Shown: positions 1 to 7,591 of the stretch, one piece after another
Numbering within the stretch: the first letter of the stretch is position 1
Layout of the letters: each line of letters opens with the position of its first letter
Origin: Candidatus Phycorickettsia trachydisci
Lineage (GTDB): Bacteria > Pseudomonadota > Alphaproteobacteria > Rickettsiales > Rickettsiaceae
Direction of reading: 5' to 3'
Assembly (NCBI GenBank): GCA_945875085.1
Contig: CAMCJU010000011.1
Span: forward strand, 1 to 12,430
DNA length: 12,430 nucleotides
Made by a program: the position numbers and the translations under genes
The notes under the pieces: generated by a model
Databases searched by the model: none
Seen by the model: the letters and a program-made list of their open reading frames with translations, nothing else
Told to the model about the DNA's origin: nothing

Positions 1-128
1 CTATGGATAGTGCTACTAAAAATTCCGAGACTTTAATTGAGCAGTTAACATTAAAATTAAATCGTAGTCGTCAGGCTATGATCACAAAAGAATTAATTGA
101 AATTATATCAGGTGCTGAAGCTTTATGA
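1..128 (+). CDS. atpG: ATP synthase F1 subunit gamma, C-terminal end (partial)
   Basis: Only the last 41 full codons are in the window, read in the frame beginning at base 3 and ending with TGA at 126-128. The peptide has the conserved end of the gamma subunit: a helix containing LNRSRQAMITKELIEI and then ISGAEAL. This C-terminal helix pairs with the N-terminal helix to form the rotating central shaft inside the alpha3beta3 ring of F1. The stop codon overlaps the atpD start (ATGA), so the two genes are probably translationally coupled. The 5' part of the gene, and presumably the rest of the operon (atpH, atpA), lie to the left of the window. Confidence 0.93.
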   Translation, partial: MDSATKNSETLIEQLTLKLNRSRQAMITKELIEIISGAEAL

Positions 129-1549
129 ATAAAACACAAAATATAGGAACTATAATCCAAGTTATTTCTGCAGTTGTTGATGTTGCTTTTGAAGGGCAAT
201 TGCCAAATGTCTTAAATGCGCTGGAATGCGACAATGATGGCCATAAAGTTGTGCTTGAGGTCGCTCAACATTTGGGCGATAAGAGCGTCAGGTGTATTGC
301 GTTGCAGCCAACAGATGGGTTGAAAAGAGGGCTTAAAGTAATAGATACCGGAGATACCATTAAAATTCCAGTAGGAAAAGCTACTTTAGGCAGGATTTTA
401 AACGTAATTGGACAGCCTATTGATAAGAAGGGGCCTGTAAATGCAACTGAGCATCGCTCTATTCACCAAGATGCCCCTAAATTCACGAATCAATCAACCG
501 AAAGGCAAATTTTGATTACCGGCATTAAAGTTATTGATTTGCTAGCGCCTTACGTAAAAGGTGGAAAAATTGGCCTATTCGGCGGCGCTGGAGTTGGTAA
601 AACCGTGCTAATTATGGAATTGATCAATAATATTGCAAAAGCTCACGGCGGCTATACGGTATTTGCAGGTGTAGGCGAACGTACTAGAGAGGGCAATGAT
701 CTTTATCATGAAATGATTGATAGCGGCGTTATCGATGTCGATGCCCTTGAAAAATCTAAAGTATCGTTAGTATATGGTCAGATGAATGAGCCGCCAGGAG
801 CAAGGGCTAGGGTCGCCTTAAGCGGTCTTACTATCGCTGAATCTTTTCGAGATCTTGATGGCGGACAAGATGTTTTGCTGTTTATTGATAATATTTTTCG
901 CTTTACTCAGGCTGGCTCAGAATTGTCGGCCTTACTTGGTAGGATTCCATCAGCTGTAGGATATCAGCCAACGCTTGCAACAGAAGTAGGCTTGCTGCAA
1001 GAGCGCATCACGTCAACCAAAAATGGCTCTATTACCTCCGTGCAAGCTATATATGTTCCTGCTGATGACCTTACCGATCCAGCGCCAGCATCAACTTTTG
1101 CTCATTTGGACGCAACAACTGTTCTTAGCCGTAATATTGCTGAATTGGGTATTTATCCTGCTGTAGATCCTTTGGATAGTTCTTCTCAGTTGTTATCTGA
1201 AGATCTTGTAGGAAAGGAGCATTATTATGTCGCCAGAGAAGTGCAAAGAATCTTGCAGACATATAAATCATTGCAAGATATTATTGCTATTCTTGGAATT
1301 GACGAACTGTCTGACGAAGATAAATTGACGGTATCTAGAGCTCGTAAAATACAGCGCTTTTTTTCTCAGCCATTTAGCGTTGCTGAAGTATTTACTGGTC
1401 TTAAGGGGAAATTTGTCGAGCTACAAGATACAATCAAGGGATTTAAAGATCTGATAGAAGGAAAGTATGATGATTTGCCTGAGGCTGCTTTTTACATGAT
1501 TGGCAGTATACAAGAGGCTGAAGGTAAGGCCAAAACATTAGGGGCTTAA
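125..1549 (+). CDS. atpD: ATP synthase F1 subunit beta (catalytic)
   Basis: Catalytic subunit of the F1F0 ATP synthase, which makes or hydrolyses ATP on the cytoplasmic face of the inner membrane. The 474-residue protein is full length for the family. Visible landmarks are an N-terminal beta-barrel (about residues 8-80), the Walker A motif GGAGVGKT (153-160), the catalytic GERTREGND segment with Glu185, the Walker B strand ending at Asp255 (DVLLFID, 249-255), and the DELSDED loop (393-399) that interacts with gamma. The loop has Asp in place of the more usual Glu in DELSEED, a conservative change. The ATG overlaps the atpG stop by four bases, and atpC follows five bases after the stop. All catalytic residues checked are intact. 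Confidence 0.98.
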   Translation: MNKTQNIGTIIQVISAVVDVAFEGQLPNVLNALECDNDGHKVVLEVAQHLGDKSVRCIALQPTDGLKRGLKVIDTGDTIKIPVGKATLGRILNVIGQPIDKKGPVNATEHRSIHQDAPKFTNQSTERQILITGIKVIDLLAPYVKGGKIGLFGGAGVGKTVLIMELINNIAKAHGGYTVFAGVGERTREGNDLYHEMIDSGVIDVDALEKSKVSLVYGQMNEPPGARARVALSGLTIAESFRDLDGGQDVLLFIDNIFRFTQAGSELSALLGRIPSAVGYQPTLATEVGLLQERITSTKNGSITSVQAIYVPADDLTDPAPASTFAHLDATTVLSRNIAELGIYPAVDPLDSSSQLLSEDLVGKEHYYVAREVQRILQTYKSLQDIIAILGIDELSDEDKLTVSRARKIQRFFSQPFSVAEVFTGLKGKFVELQDTIKGFKDLIEGKYDDLPEAAFYMIGSIQEAEGKAKTLGA

Positions 1550-1554
1550 AAAAT

Positions 1555-1941
1555 ATGTCTAGTTTGAATCTAACTATCGCTAATCCTTTGAAAGTTTTGC
1601 TAAAAGGGACTAGTCATATGGTGCTTTTGCCGACAGTAGATGGCGAAATAGGCGTTCTCTACGATCATATTCCAATGATAGTTAGCCTGAACTTTGGCTT
1701 AATAAAGATATCTACCGCGACAAACGAAATTATTGAAGCATTTTACATTGATGGCGGAGTTGCTAGGGTAGATGGTAAAAATTTGGACATAATCTGTAAT
1801 CATATGCTCAGCAGCACTGGTCTTGATGTCGCAAATCTATCAGCGCAAATGTCTTTGATTGATAATTTAGCAAGCATGAGCGATAAAAAGGAATTTTATG
1901 ACAAAATTTACTTACATCTGAGGCAAAAAAATACAAAATGA
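1555..1941 (+). CDS. atpC: ATP synthase F1 subunit epsilon
   Basis: Small central-stalk subunit that binds gamma and the c-ring and can inhibit ATP hydrolysis. It has 128 residues, near the usual 130-140. The N-terminal beta-sandwich is recognisable from LLPTVDGEIGVLYDHIPMI (about 24-42), matching the family pattern GEIGVLPGHAP, with YDH replacing PGH. The last 35-40 residues are predicted helical but short, so the C-terminal inhibitory helices may be reduced. Gene order atpG-atpD-atpC is the standard one, and the start lies five bases after the atpD stop. The stop overlaps the ATG of the queD-like gene (ATGA). Confidence 0.92.
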   Translation: MSSLNLTIANPLKVLLKGTSHMVLLPTVDGEIGVLYDHIPMIVSLNFGLIKISTATNEIIEAFYIDGGVARVDGKNLDIICNHMLSSTGLDVANLSAQMSLIDNLASMSDKKEFYDKIYLHLRQKNTK

Positions 1942-2360
1942 GAGAATTTTCTTGCGGCATAAAGATTGAATTTGATGCTGCTCATAGGGTAATTGGTCAT
2001 CACAACAAGTGTCAATATGTCCATGGGCATCGCTATGCTTTGCATGTTCAGGCTTCTAGCAAACAATTGGATGGTCTTGGCATGGTGGTCGATTTTGGCT
2101 TTCTCAAAAAAACGATCAAAAATTGGATCGATGATAATTTTGATCATACTGCTATTTTATCTATCGAAGATGCGGAATTAGGCTTGGCAATTAGCTTAAT
2201 CACAAATCAGAAAATTTATTACCTTCCTTTTAATCCTACTGCTGAAAATATTGCTTATTATATAAAAAGCAAAATCCTGCCAGAGTTAATTGATTCAAAA
2301 GATTTTTATATCAGCTCTGTTAAGTTATACGAGACTCCTAATTGCTATGCTTTGGTTTAA
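1938..2360 (+). CDS. queD: 6-carboxy-5,6,7,8-tetrahydropterin synthase (QueD / PTPS family)
   Basis: QueD converts 7,8-dihydroneopterin triphosphate to 6-carboxytetrahydropterin, the second committed step toward preQ0 and queuosine in tRNA. The 140-residue protein carries the family's zinc and catalytic residues: His16 in FDAAH, His29 and His31 in the HGH motif, the nucleophile Cys25 four residues before His29, Asp69-His70, PTAEN at 100-104, and Glu132 in LYETP near the C-terminus. The retained Cys argues against the PTPS-III folate variant, which has Glu there, but a PTPS-II-like activity cannot be excluded from sequence. The ATG overlaps the atpC stop by four bases, so expression is probably coupled to the ATP synthase operon although the functions are unrelated. 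It converges with the gene ending at 2485. Confidence 0.88.
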   Translation: MREFSCGIKIEFDAAHRVIGHHNKCQYVHGHRYALHVQASSKQLDGLGMVVDFGFLKKTIKNWIDDNFDHTAILSIEDAELGLAISLITNQKIYYLPFNPTAENIAYYIKSKILPELIDSKDFYISSVKLYETPNCYALV

Positions 2361-2494
2361 GTTTCATCCTCACCAAAGAGCTCCTCTTCTGCCGTGCATA
2401 GTAAATAAGCGCAGAATATTACCTTTATTGACTTTTGCCAGCTCCCTTGAGCCAGCACAAATCCTGCCGGACCTTGCAGCCTTTTTAAGGAGCT
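2361..2494. other. convergent intergenic segment with internal complementarity (candidate structured RNA, terminator or palindromic element)
   Basis: This stretch lies between the converging queD and PNPOx-like genes and is visibly less AT-rich than its surroundings. AGCTCCT at 2379-2385 is complementary to AGGAGCT at 2488-2494. Between them are smaller perfect stems: GCTC/GAGC (2441-2444 with 2449-2452, four-base loop) and CTGC/GCAG (2464-2467 with 2476-2479). The right arm overlaps the last codons of the minus-strand gene. There is no T-run after a stem on either strand, so a classical intrinsic terminator is not shown. A plus-strand frame stays open to 2496 and a minus-strand frame ends at the TAA next to queD; both read like chance frames of a GC-richer insert. 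It matches no tRNA, SRP RNA or tmRNA feature I could recognise. Confidence 0.3.
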
Positions 2495-3069
2495 AAATAA
2501 TGAAAAATTCTTTTTTCATTCTTCCACTCTAGTTTGACGCATTGATTGCCGCAAGAATTTAATAACAACACCTCCACAGAATCAAATAATAATTTTACTA
2601 CCGAAAAATTTGCCAGTCCACAATTGCTTTTGTGATCATTAGGAGTTAGAAATTCAGGATCTAAAATTGCACTATCTTTTGTTATTATTTTACCAGGTGG
2701 GTGTATTTTTAAATATGTGCGACGGCTTTGAGGAGTAGTTTTAAGCCAATGCTTTTCGCTAAGATCATCTAGGTGGTGTACTGTAGCATTTGCATTGAAT
2801 CTTAGCTGCGTCTTTATAGTGCCGCTGTAAAATATAGACATTACTCTAGGATTTGCTTTAAGTTGCTCATATTTTGGGCTTCTTACATCTGTATGAAAAC
2901 AAATATGTCTTTTTAAAGGGTCGAAATTACGTAATATAACAGTCCTAGCTTGCGGACTTAGTCCGTTTACATTAGCAACACAAAATGCATGAAAATCATG
3001 TTTTGCGCTACAGATGCCTAGTTGCATTTCTTGACATATCTTGTCCCATATTTCATCTTCGAAAGACAT
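2485..3069 (-). CDS. pyridoxamine 5'-phosphate oxidase-like flavoprotein (FMN-binding split barrel)
   Basis: A 194-residue protein of the PNPOx-like split-barrel superfamily. The flavin-binding pattern is clear: ARTVILR (41-47), FHTD (58-61), RSPKYEQLKANP (63-74, where PdxH proteins have SRK..L..NP), and TQLRFNANATV (87-97). It ends in LAP, as PdxH enzymes commonly do. PdxH oxidises pyridoxine or pyridoxamine phosphate to pyridoxal phosphate using FMN, and that is the likely role. The central block also resembles the Alr4036-type branch, whose substrate is unsettled, so I give no symbol. It is the last gene of the bamA operon, starting 23 bases after the PpiD-like gene, with no evident Shine-Dalgarno. 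Its function has no obvious link to outer-membrane assembly. Confidence 0.75.
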   Translation of the reverse strand: MSFEDEIWDKICQEMQLGICSAKHDFHAFCVANVNGLSPQARTVILRNFDPLKRHICFHTDVRSPKYEQLKANPRVMSIFYSGTIKTQLRFNANATVHHLDDLSEKHWLKTTPQSRRTYLKIHPPGKIITKDSAILDPEFLTPNDHKSNCGLANFSVVKLLFDSVEVLLLNSCGNQCVKLEWKNEKRIFHYLAP

Positions 3070-3092
3070 ATGCAGATAATAATTGACTCGAT

Positions 3093-4574
3093 TTATTCTT
3101 GAAAAATAGGATCGTTGTAATTTAACACTACTTTATTAAGCTGCCAAACATATTGTAACAGCTCAGTTAAGTATCCTTGATTGCTAATGGTCATAATATT
3201 TTCTTTATCTATGTTGTGTTCCTGGTCTTGGCCCGTCTGGATATCATCTATATAGCCTAAATACCAGTAGTTATTATCCATGTAAACAGATGTAGTAAAA
3301 TTTTTAGGAACCATAAATAACATCGAGAATAATTCTAAGGGTAAGTTATGCAAAGAAGGCGCAAGATATTTTGATATCTTAAGCTTTGAAAGGAGCTGAG
3401 AGTTGGCTTTTTTGCTAATGCTGCGAAAATCTTCAGCTGTAATATCTTTTTTAGCAACTTTCTGTAATATTTCTTGGGTTTGATTATGAGCAATTGTTTT
3501 TATAAATTCCCTTGTTACCCTCGTTTTTATCTCATCAAGTTTAGGCAAATGCGTCTTATGTATGTGCTCTATTTGCGCTAAGAGAATCTTTTGACCATCA
3601 GGGTAAAAAGGGTATGATAATTCACCGGCCGGCAACTCAAATATCTGGGCAGCAAACTCGGATATATCTTTTTTGTTGATAATATCATTTAAATTGGCTT
3701 TACTAATAGACTCCACCTTGGCATGAATTTGATTAGCAATATCATCTATCGAAGTACCTGTTGCAACTTCTTCCTCTAGTAATTTTTCATAGTCAATTAA
3801 AAGTCCTTTTAAAACGTCTTTGCCATCTGATTTATTAAGTAATTTATTCTTCAAAAAAAACTCCTCGTCTAAAAATAAATATTTAATATCACGCATCTCT
3901 GGCATGCGGAAATTTTCTAAATTTGATGCAAAAAAATCTTGCAGTTCAATGTCTGTTGGATTGGGTATGGTAGGGATGATTTTCTCCTTATCTATCATCA
4001 GCACGCTAACTGTGCGCTCTTCTGCTAGAAAAGCTCTGATCGCATCTGTTAAACTTAAAGGCAGATAGTGACTATGATTAAAAACATTGTGCAAGATCTC
4101 TGCTGTAGCGAATTTGTTTATCTGTCTAACATACTGCTCTTGGGTTATACCTAAACGCTGCAACATATTTTGAAATTTATCTTTATCAAACTTTGCATTC
4201 TTTTTGGTGTCTTGATTTTGCAGTTCAGGAAAGTTTTTTATAATATCTGCTAAATCCTTAGAATCCAATGCTATGCCCAGATCATCAGCTAGATATGCAA
4301 TTAATTTCTCCCGTGCCAAATCTTTCAAAACATCTTTAGCCAACTCTTTGGTATCAACATTAGCATCATTAGATAAAAATCCTTTTTTGTGCCTAATGGC
4401 ATTTATGAGCTCGTTTCTTGTTATTGCTGAAGCATATTTGAATTGTGCAATGTTTAGATCTCCCTTGTTGTTGAAAATATCACTCAATCCCCAAAGAATA
4501 AAAGCCGCTACTATTAAAAAAATTATAGCTTTGAGAAATATGCTATCTAATGACTTTCTTAAAGAATTTAACAT
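3093..4574 (-). CDS. ppiD: PpiD/SurA-like membrane-anchored periplasmic folding factor
   Basis: A 493-residue protein with a short cytoplasmic N-terminus (MLNSLRKSLDSIFLK), one transmembrane segment (about 15-31) and a long periplasmic part. The N-terminal signature, including FILWGLSDIF (25-34), is typical of alphaproteobacterial PpiD-like proteins. Residues about 35-195 look like the SurA-type N-terminal chaperone domain, and about 226-340 correspond to a parvulin domain, recognised mainly from FELPAGELSYPF (312-323). Most parvulin residues are missing and the protein is shorter than E. coli PpiD (about 620), so it is probably a holdase chaperone rather than an active prolyl isomerase. It starts two bases after the skp stop and is co-directional with bamA, which supports a role in delivering outer-membrane proteins. 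The symbol reflects similarity of architecture; orthology to E. coli PpiD is not shown. Confidence 0.75.
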   Translation of the reverse strand: MLNSLRKSLDSIFLKAIIFLIVAAFILWGLSDIFNNKGDLNIAQFKYASAITRNELINAIRHKKGFLSNDANVDTKELAKDVLKDLAREKLIAYLADDLGIALDSKDLADIIKNFPELQNQDTKKNAKFDKDKFQNMLQRLGITQEQYVRQINKFATAEILHNVFNHSHYLPLSLTDAIRAFLAEERTVSVLMIDKEKIIPTIPNPTDIELQDFFASNLENFRMPEMRDIKYLFLDEEFFLKNKLLNKSDGKDVLKGLLIDYEKLLEEEVATGTSIDDIANQIHAKVESISKANLNDIINKKDISEFAAQIFELPAGELSYPFYPDGQKILLAQIEHIHKTHLPKLDEIKTRVTREFIKTIAHNQTQEILQKVAKKDITAEDFRSISKKANSQLLSKLKISKYLAPSLHNLPLELFSMLFMVPKNFTTSVYMDNNYWYLGYIDDIQTGQDQEHNIDKENIMTISNQGYLTELLQYVWQLNKVVLNYNDPIFQE

Positions 4575-4576
4575 AA

Positions 4577-5158
4577 CTAAAAATATACTTTTATAGTGCT
4601 GATTTTTTTATTTAACATCTCCAATACATCAGTAGTAATATTGAGCTCAGGATCAGCATATAATAACTGAGAACTTGGCAATACTATACTACAACTCCTG
4701 CGCTTACATACCTCTTTAATAGTCTCTACTGTGGCATTGTGAACCTTAAGTATGCCTTCGGAGTTCACTTTTTCTAGCTTGATTTTTTGCTGCTGCGCAT
4801 ATTTTTGAGCTTCGGAAACTTTTTTATTAAATCCTATCGACTCTTTTTCAGATTGGGCTGAGGGAATTTTGCCTTTCATGCCTATTAAACTTTCTTCATT
4901 TTTTTTTAATTCTAGCTCCTTGTTTGTCATTTGTGTATGCAAGTCTTGGGTTATTAACTCAATCTGCCTACGTAGATCCTTAATAGCTAAAGAATTAGCT
5001 AGAATATACTGCACATCAACAACAGCAATTTTGCTTATAACTTGTGAATTTAATGGATCGCTGATATTTTCTCCAGCATCTTGTCCAGAATAACAAGATT
5101 GGATCAAAAAGCCTGCAATAATCATAGAGCCAATAAAACATCTAACTATTAGTATCAT
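4577..5158 (-). CDS. skp: OmpH/Skp family periplasmic chaperone
   Basis: Skp trimers hold unfolded outer-membrane proteins in the periplasm between the Sec translocon and BamA. The 193-residue protein has a hydrophobic export signal (about 1-21), the conserved strand IAVVDVQYIL (44-53), a long charged coiled-coil region (about 60-150) forming the family's tentacles, and a C-terminal strand region with SIVLPSSQLLYAD and the ITTDVLEMLN block (about 157-183) in place of the family D-(I/L)-T-x-x-V-x-x-x-LN. The signal ends in LIQSC, so Cys22 might be lipidated, although Gln at the -2 position is atypical. It follows bamA by 25 bases and precedes the PpiD-like gene by two. Placement directly after bamA is typical of proteobacteria; the lpxD gene that usually follows is absent. 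Confidence 0.88.
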   Translation of the reverse strand: MILIVRCFIGSMIIAGFLIQSCYSGQDAGENISDPLNSQVISKIAVVDVQYILANSLAIKDLRRQIELITQDLHTQMTNKELELKKNEESLIGMKGKIPSAQSEKESIGFNKKVSEAQKYAQQQKIKLEKVNSEGILKVHNATVETIKEVCKRRSCSIVLPSSQLLYADPELNITTDVLEMLNKKISTIKVYF

Positions 5159-5183
5159 TAATAAAACTTATTTTGTAGTTATT

Positions 5184-7478
5184 TTAAAAGCTTGTAGTAA
5201 ATCTCACATGCCACCTTTGAGTTTCGTCATAGCGTTTTTTACGCATAGGTAACGCCCAATCAACTCTGACTGGAGCGATTCTAGTTAACCAGAGAAAACC
5301 AGCCCCAACAGATAAGTTAGGTTTTTTAGAATCATATACATCGTTTTTTGAGTATGTGTCATCTTGACTGTCAAAACTCCAAAGAGCGCCATAGTCGGCA
5401 AATATACTGCCTGTCAAATTTAATTCTCGAGGTAAGCCAAGAGGAAAGCTTAATTCTGTTGTAATAGAGTAGAATCTTTGTCCCCCAAGGCCTTCGCCAG
5501 ATTTTTTATCTCTAGGTCCTATACCCCCCGGGGCAAAGCCTCTGAAACTTGGATCGCCCATATTAAATCTATCACGTATACGAACTTTTTTGCCCGAGAC
5601 TCCTTTTATAATACCAGCAGCGCCGGAGACTTTTAAAGTATAATCATTATCTAAAAATGAAATAAGATACTTTGCCTCTATCTCATTTTTTAGATATTTG
5701 TTATCTCCTGCGACTCCAGCATACTCTTGAGATCCTGAAATCATGTATCCATCTTTTGGAAAAGATCTGTTATCTGTTCTATCATAGGTTAAACTATGAC
5801 CAATGGCAGAAGTGTTAATTTTGCCTTGTTGCTCTTTAATATAATGTGAGCCTGTAGGGGTCTTGACTTTTAAGTGATCATGTCTGTAGCTATAATATAC
5901 GTTGTGAAATAAATCATTTGCAACATCGTAACCTAAGCTAAGGCGGCCACCGTACGCATTAAGGCTATATGGCTGACTTCCAGATCCAAATACCCCCTTT
6001 TGCTGGTCGCTTTGCATTATAAAGCCGCTGGTTCCAAGCGTTAAATTTCTATCTAAGAAGTGTGGTTCCGTAACTCCAAAAGAGTATATAACTTTTTTTC
6101 TACCTAATGTAACTGAAGTATCGAGATATTTACCCATCCCTAAAAAATTTCTTTCATGATAAGCAAGTCTACTAAACAGCCCTTCTGCAGAGCTATAACC
6201 TCCTTCAAGGCCAGCGCTTGCTGTTGCTTTTTCTTGAACATCAATATTTAAATCATATTTATCGTCTTGCTGAGTTACTGTTGGTTGAATGGTAAGTTTT
6301 TCAAAATAATCTAAGCCTCTAAGATTCCTTTCTCCCCTATCTATTACTTCGCGGTTGAATAGATCTCCTTCGGAAATTTTAAATTCGCGACGTATAACCT
6401 TATCCTGAGTTTTAACATTTCCAGAAATATTAATTTTGCGAATGTAAACTTTGGCAGCTTTTTCGATAACAAAGGCAATATTTACGGTCCTTTCTTGATA
6501 ATCTTTGCTAACCGTCTCGGCATTAACGGTTATTTCTGGATAACCTTTATTTTCAATATAATCAGCAATACTTTCAGCAATATGCTCAAGGCTCACCGAA
6601 TTATATCTATCGCCCTTTTTAACTTTGATAAATTTTTGCAAATCATTGGTGTTAATTTCCTTAATATTATTTTGTATATCAATTTTATCAAGACAATATT
6701 TTTCGCCCTCATCAATAACGTAAGTAACATCAAAATGGTTTTTATTTTTAGAAATTTGCGGATTTACCGATATAACTTGAAAATCAGCATAGCCTAAGGA
6801 ATTATAAAACTGCCTTAAGACATACTTGTCGTGCTCAATTTTATCAGGATCGTATGCATTGTTGGCCCAAAACTTAAACCAAACTTTTTCTTTGGTAAGT
6901 ATTAAGGACTTTAGTTCATTGGTTTTATATTTTTTGTTACCGATAAAATAAATATTTTTTACTTCAGATTTTGGGCCTTCCATAACTTCGAAAATTACTT
7001 TAGCCCTATTGTTTTTAAGTTTCTCGACTTTTGCTTCAACTCTTGTTAAGAAGCGTCCTTGTTTTTTATATAGTTCTTGAATTTTACTAACATCGGTATT
7101 GATAGCAGAATTGCTCAAGGATGTACCGCTTTTGGTTATGGTATCTTTTTTTAAGGTAGAATTGCCTATTTTTGAATTGCCTTTAAATTCAACTTTCGTA
7201 ATAAGGGGAAATTCACTTACTTCAACTCTAAGGATGCCATTATTAAAATCTATACTTAAATTCTCAAATAAGTACGTAGCATACAAACTTTTAATGGCCT
7301 GCTCTTGTTTTTGTTGATGAATTTCATCGCCAATATCAAGATTCAAGTAATTTCTTATTGTGCTTGTCTCTATACGCTTATTACCTTGAATTTCGATAGA
7401 TTTAATTTTATCTGCCAACGCAACTTTATTAGCAGTTAATAAACAGGTGTATAAACAAAGTTTTTTAATTTTTTTCAC
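5184..7478 (-). CDS. bamA: outer membrane protein assembly factor BamA
   Basis: Central component of the BAM machine, which inserts beta-barrel proteins into the outer membrane. The 764-residue protein has a signal peptide with probable cleavage after ALA (residue 22), five POTRA domains (roughly 24-90, 93-167, 172-257, 261-340, 342-418) and a C-terminal 16-strand barrel (about 419-764). The barrel contains the FRGF motif (645-648) followed by GGIGPRD and ends in an aromatic residue, Phe764, as a barrel beta-signal requires. The start is GTG (7478-7476). An in-frame TAA at 7490-7488 rules out anything upstream, and an AAGG sequence seven bases before it serves as ribosome binding site. It is the first gene of the operon with skp, the PpiD-like gene and the PNPOx-like gene. 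A short ORF overlaps its start. Confidence 0.97.
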   Translation of the reverse strand: MKKIKKLCLYTCLLTANKVALADKIKSIEIQGNKRIETSTIRNYLNLDIGDEIHQQKQEQAIKSLYATYLFENLSIDFNNGILRVEVSEFPLITKVEFKGNSKIGNSTLKKDTITKSGTSLSNSAINTDVSKIQELYKKQGRFLTRVEAKVEKLKNNRAKVIFEVMEGPKSEVKNIYFIGNKKYKTNELKSLILTKEKVWFKFWANNAYDPDKIEHDKYVLRQFYNSLGYADFQVISVNPQISKNKNHFDVTYVIDEGEKYCLDKIDIQNNIKEINTNDLQKFIKVKKGDRYNSVSLEHIAESIADYIENKGYPEITVNAETVSKDYQERTVNIAFVIEKAAKVYIRKINISGNVKTQDKVIRREFKISEGDLFNREVIDRGERNLRGLDYFEKLTIQPTVTQQDDKYDLNIDVQEKATASAGLEGGYSSAEGLFSRLAYHERNFLGMGKYLDTSVTLGRKKVIYSFGVTEPHFLDRNLTLGTSGFIMQSDQQKGVFGSGSQPYSLNAYGGRLSLGYDVANDLFHNVYYSYRHDHLKVKTPTGSHYIKEQQGKINTSAIGHSLTYDRTDNRSFPKDGYMISGSQEYAGVAGDNKYLKNEIEAKYLISFLDNDYTLKVSGAAGIIKGVSGKKVRIRDRFNMGDPSFRGFAPGGIGPRDKKSGEGLGGQRFYSITTELSFPLGLPRELNLTGSIFADYGALWSFDSQDDTYSKNDVYDSKKPNLSVGAGFLWLTRIAPVRVDWALPMRKKRYDETQRWHVRFTTSF

Positions 7479-7507
7479 AAAATAACCTTAAAATTTTTCA
7501 TAACCAT
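7475..7507 (-). CDS. candidate ten-codon leader peptide upstream of bamA
   Basis: An ATG at 7507-7505 opens a ten-codon frame, MVMKNFKVIL, ending in TGA at 7477-7475. That TGA overlaps the bamA GTG in the arrangement GTGA. An AAGGA sequence at 7517-7513 lies five bases before the ATG and is among the best Shine-Dalgarno matches in a window where most genes have none. The bamA frame is offset by one base, so this is a separate ORF and not an N-terminal extension. The geometry suggests that ribosomes finishing the leader could reinitiate at bamA. The peptide itself resembles nothing I recognise, and so short an ORF can arise by chance. Confidence 0.35.
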   Translation of the reverse strand: MVMKNFKVIL

Positions 7508-7553
7508 TTGAGTCCTTAAGAATATAATGAGCATTACTTTTATAAATGAAATT

Positions 7554-7573
7554 TACTAATTACTTGATTAGTA
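7554..7573. repeat. 7-bp inverted repeat, candidate operator
   Basis: TACTAAT (7554-7560) and ATTAGTA (7567-7573) are perfect inverted copies separated by six bases. The site overlaps or lies just downstream of the expected start of bamA RNA and covers the candidate nusB -35 at 7564-7569, a position suited to a dimeric repressor. No regulator gene is adjacent, so a function is inferred from placement and symmetry only. Confidence 0.35.
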
Positions 7574-7591
7574 CAAAATTATACTACAATA

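Noticed and set aside
2361..2494. Possible SRP RNA, tmRNA piece or tRNA.
   Set aside because: The conserved SRP helix 8 sequence, a tRNA-like TTC arm and a tag-peptide pattern are all absent.
2290..2496. 68-codon plus-strand frame overlapping the 3' end of queD and the convergent gap.
   Set aside because: Its first half lies inside queD in another frame and its second half is in the GC-richer gap. The composition looks like a chance frame, with no ribosome site and no recognisable protein.
2361..2500. Minus-strand frame ending in an acidic stretch next to queD, like the tail of a lost gene.
   Set aside because: It has no start codon of its own before running into the PNPOx-like gene in another frame, and the encoded peptide matches nothing I recognise.
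6495..6797. 100-codon plus-strand frame inside bamA.
   Set aside because: It lies entirely within the well-supported bamA POTRA region on the opposite strand, so it is a shadow frame.
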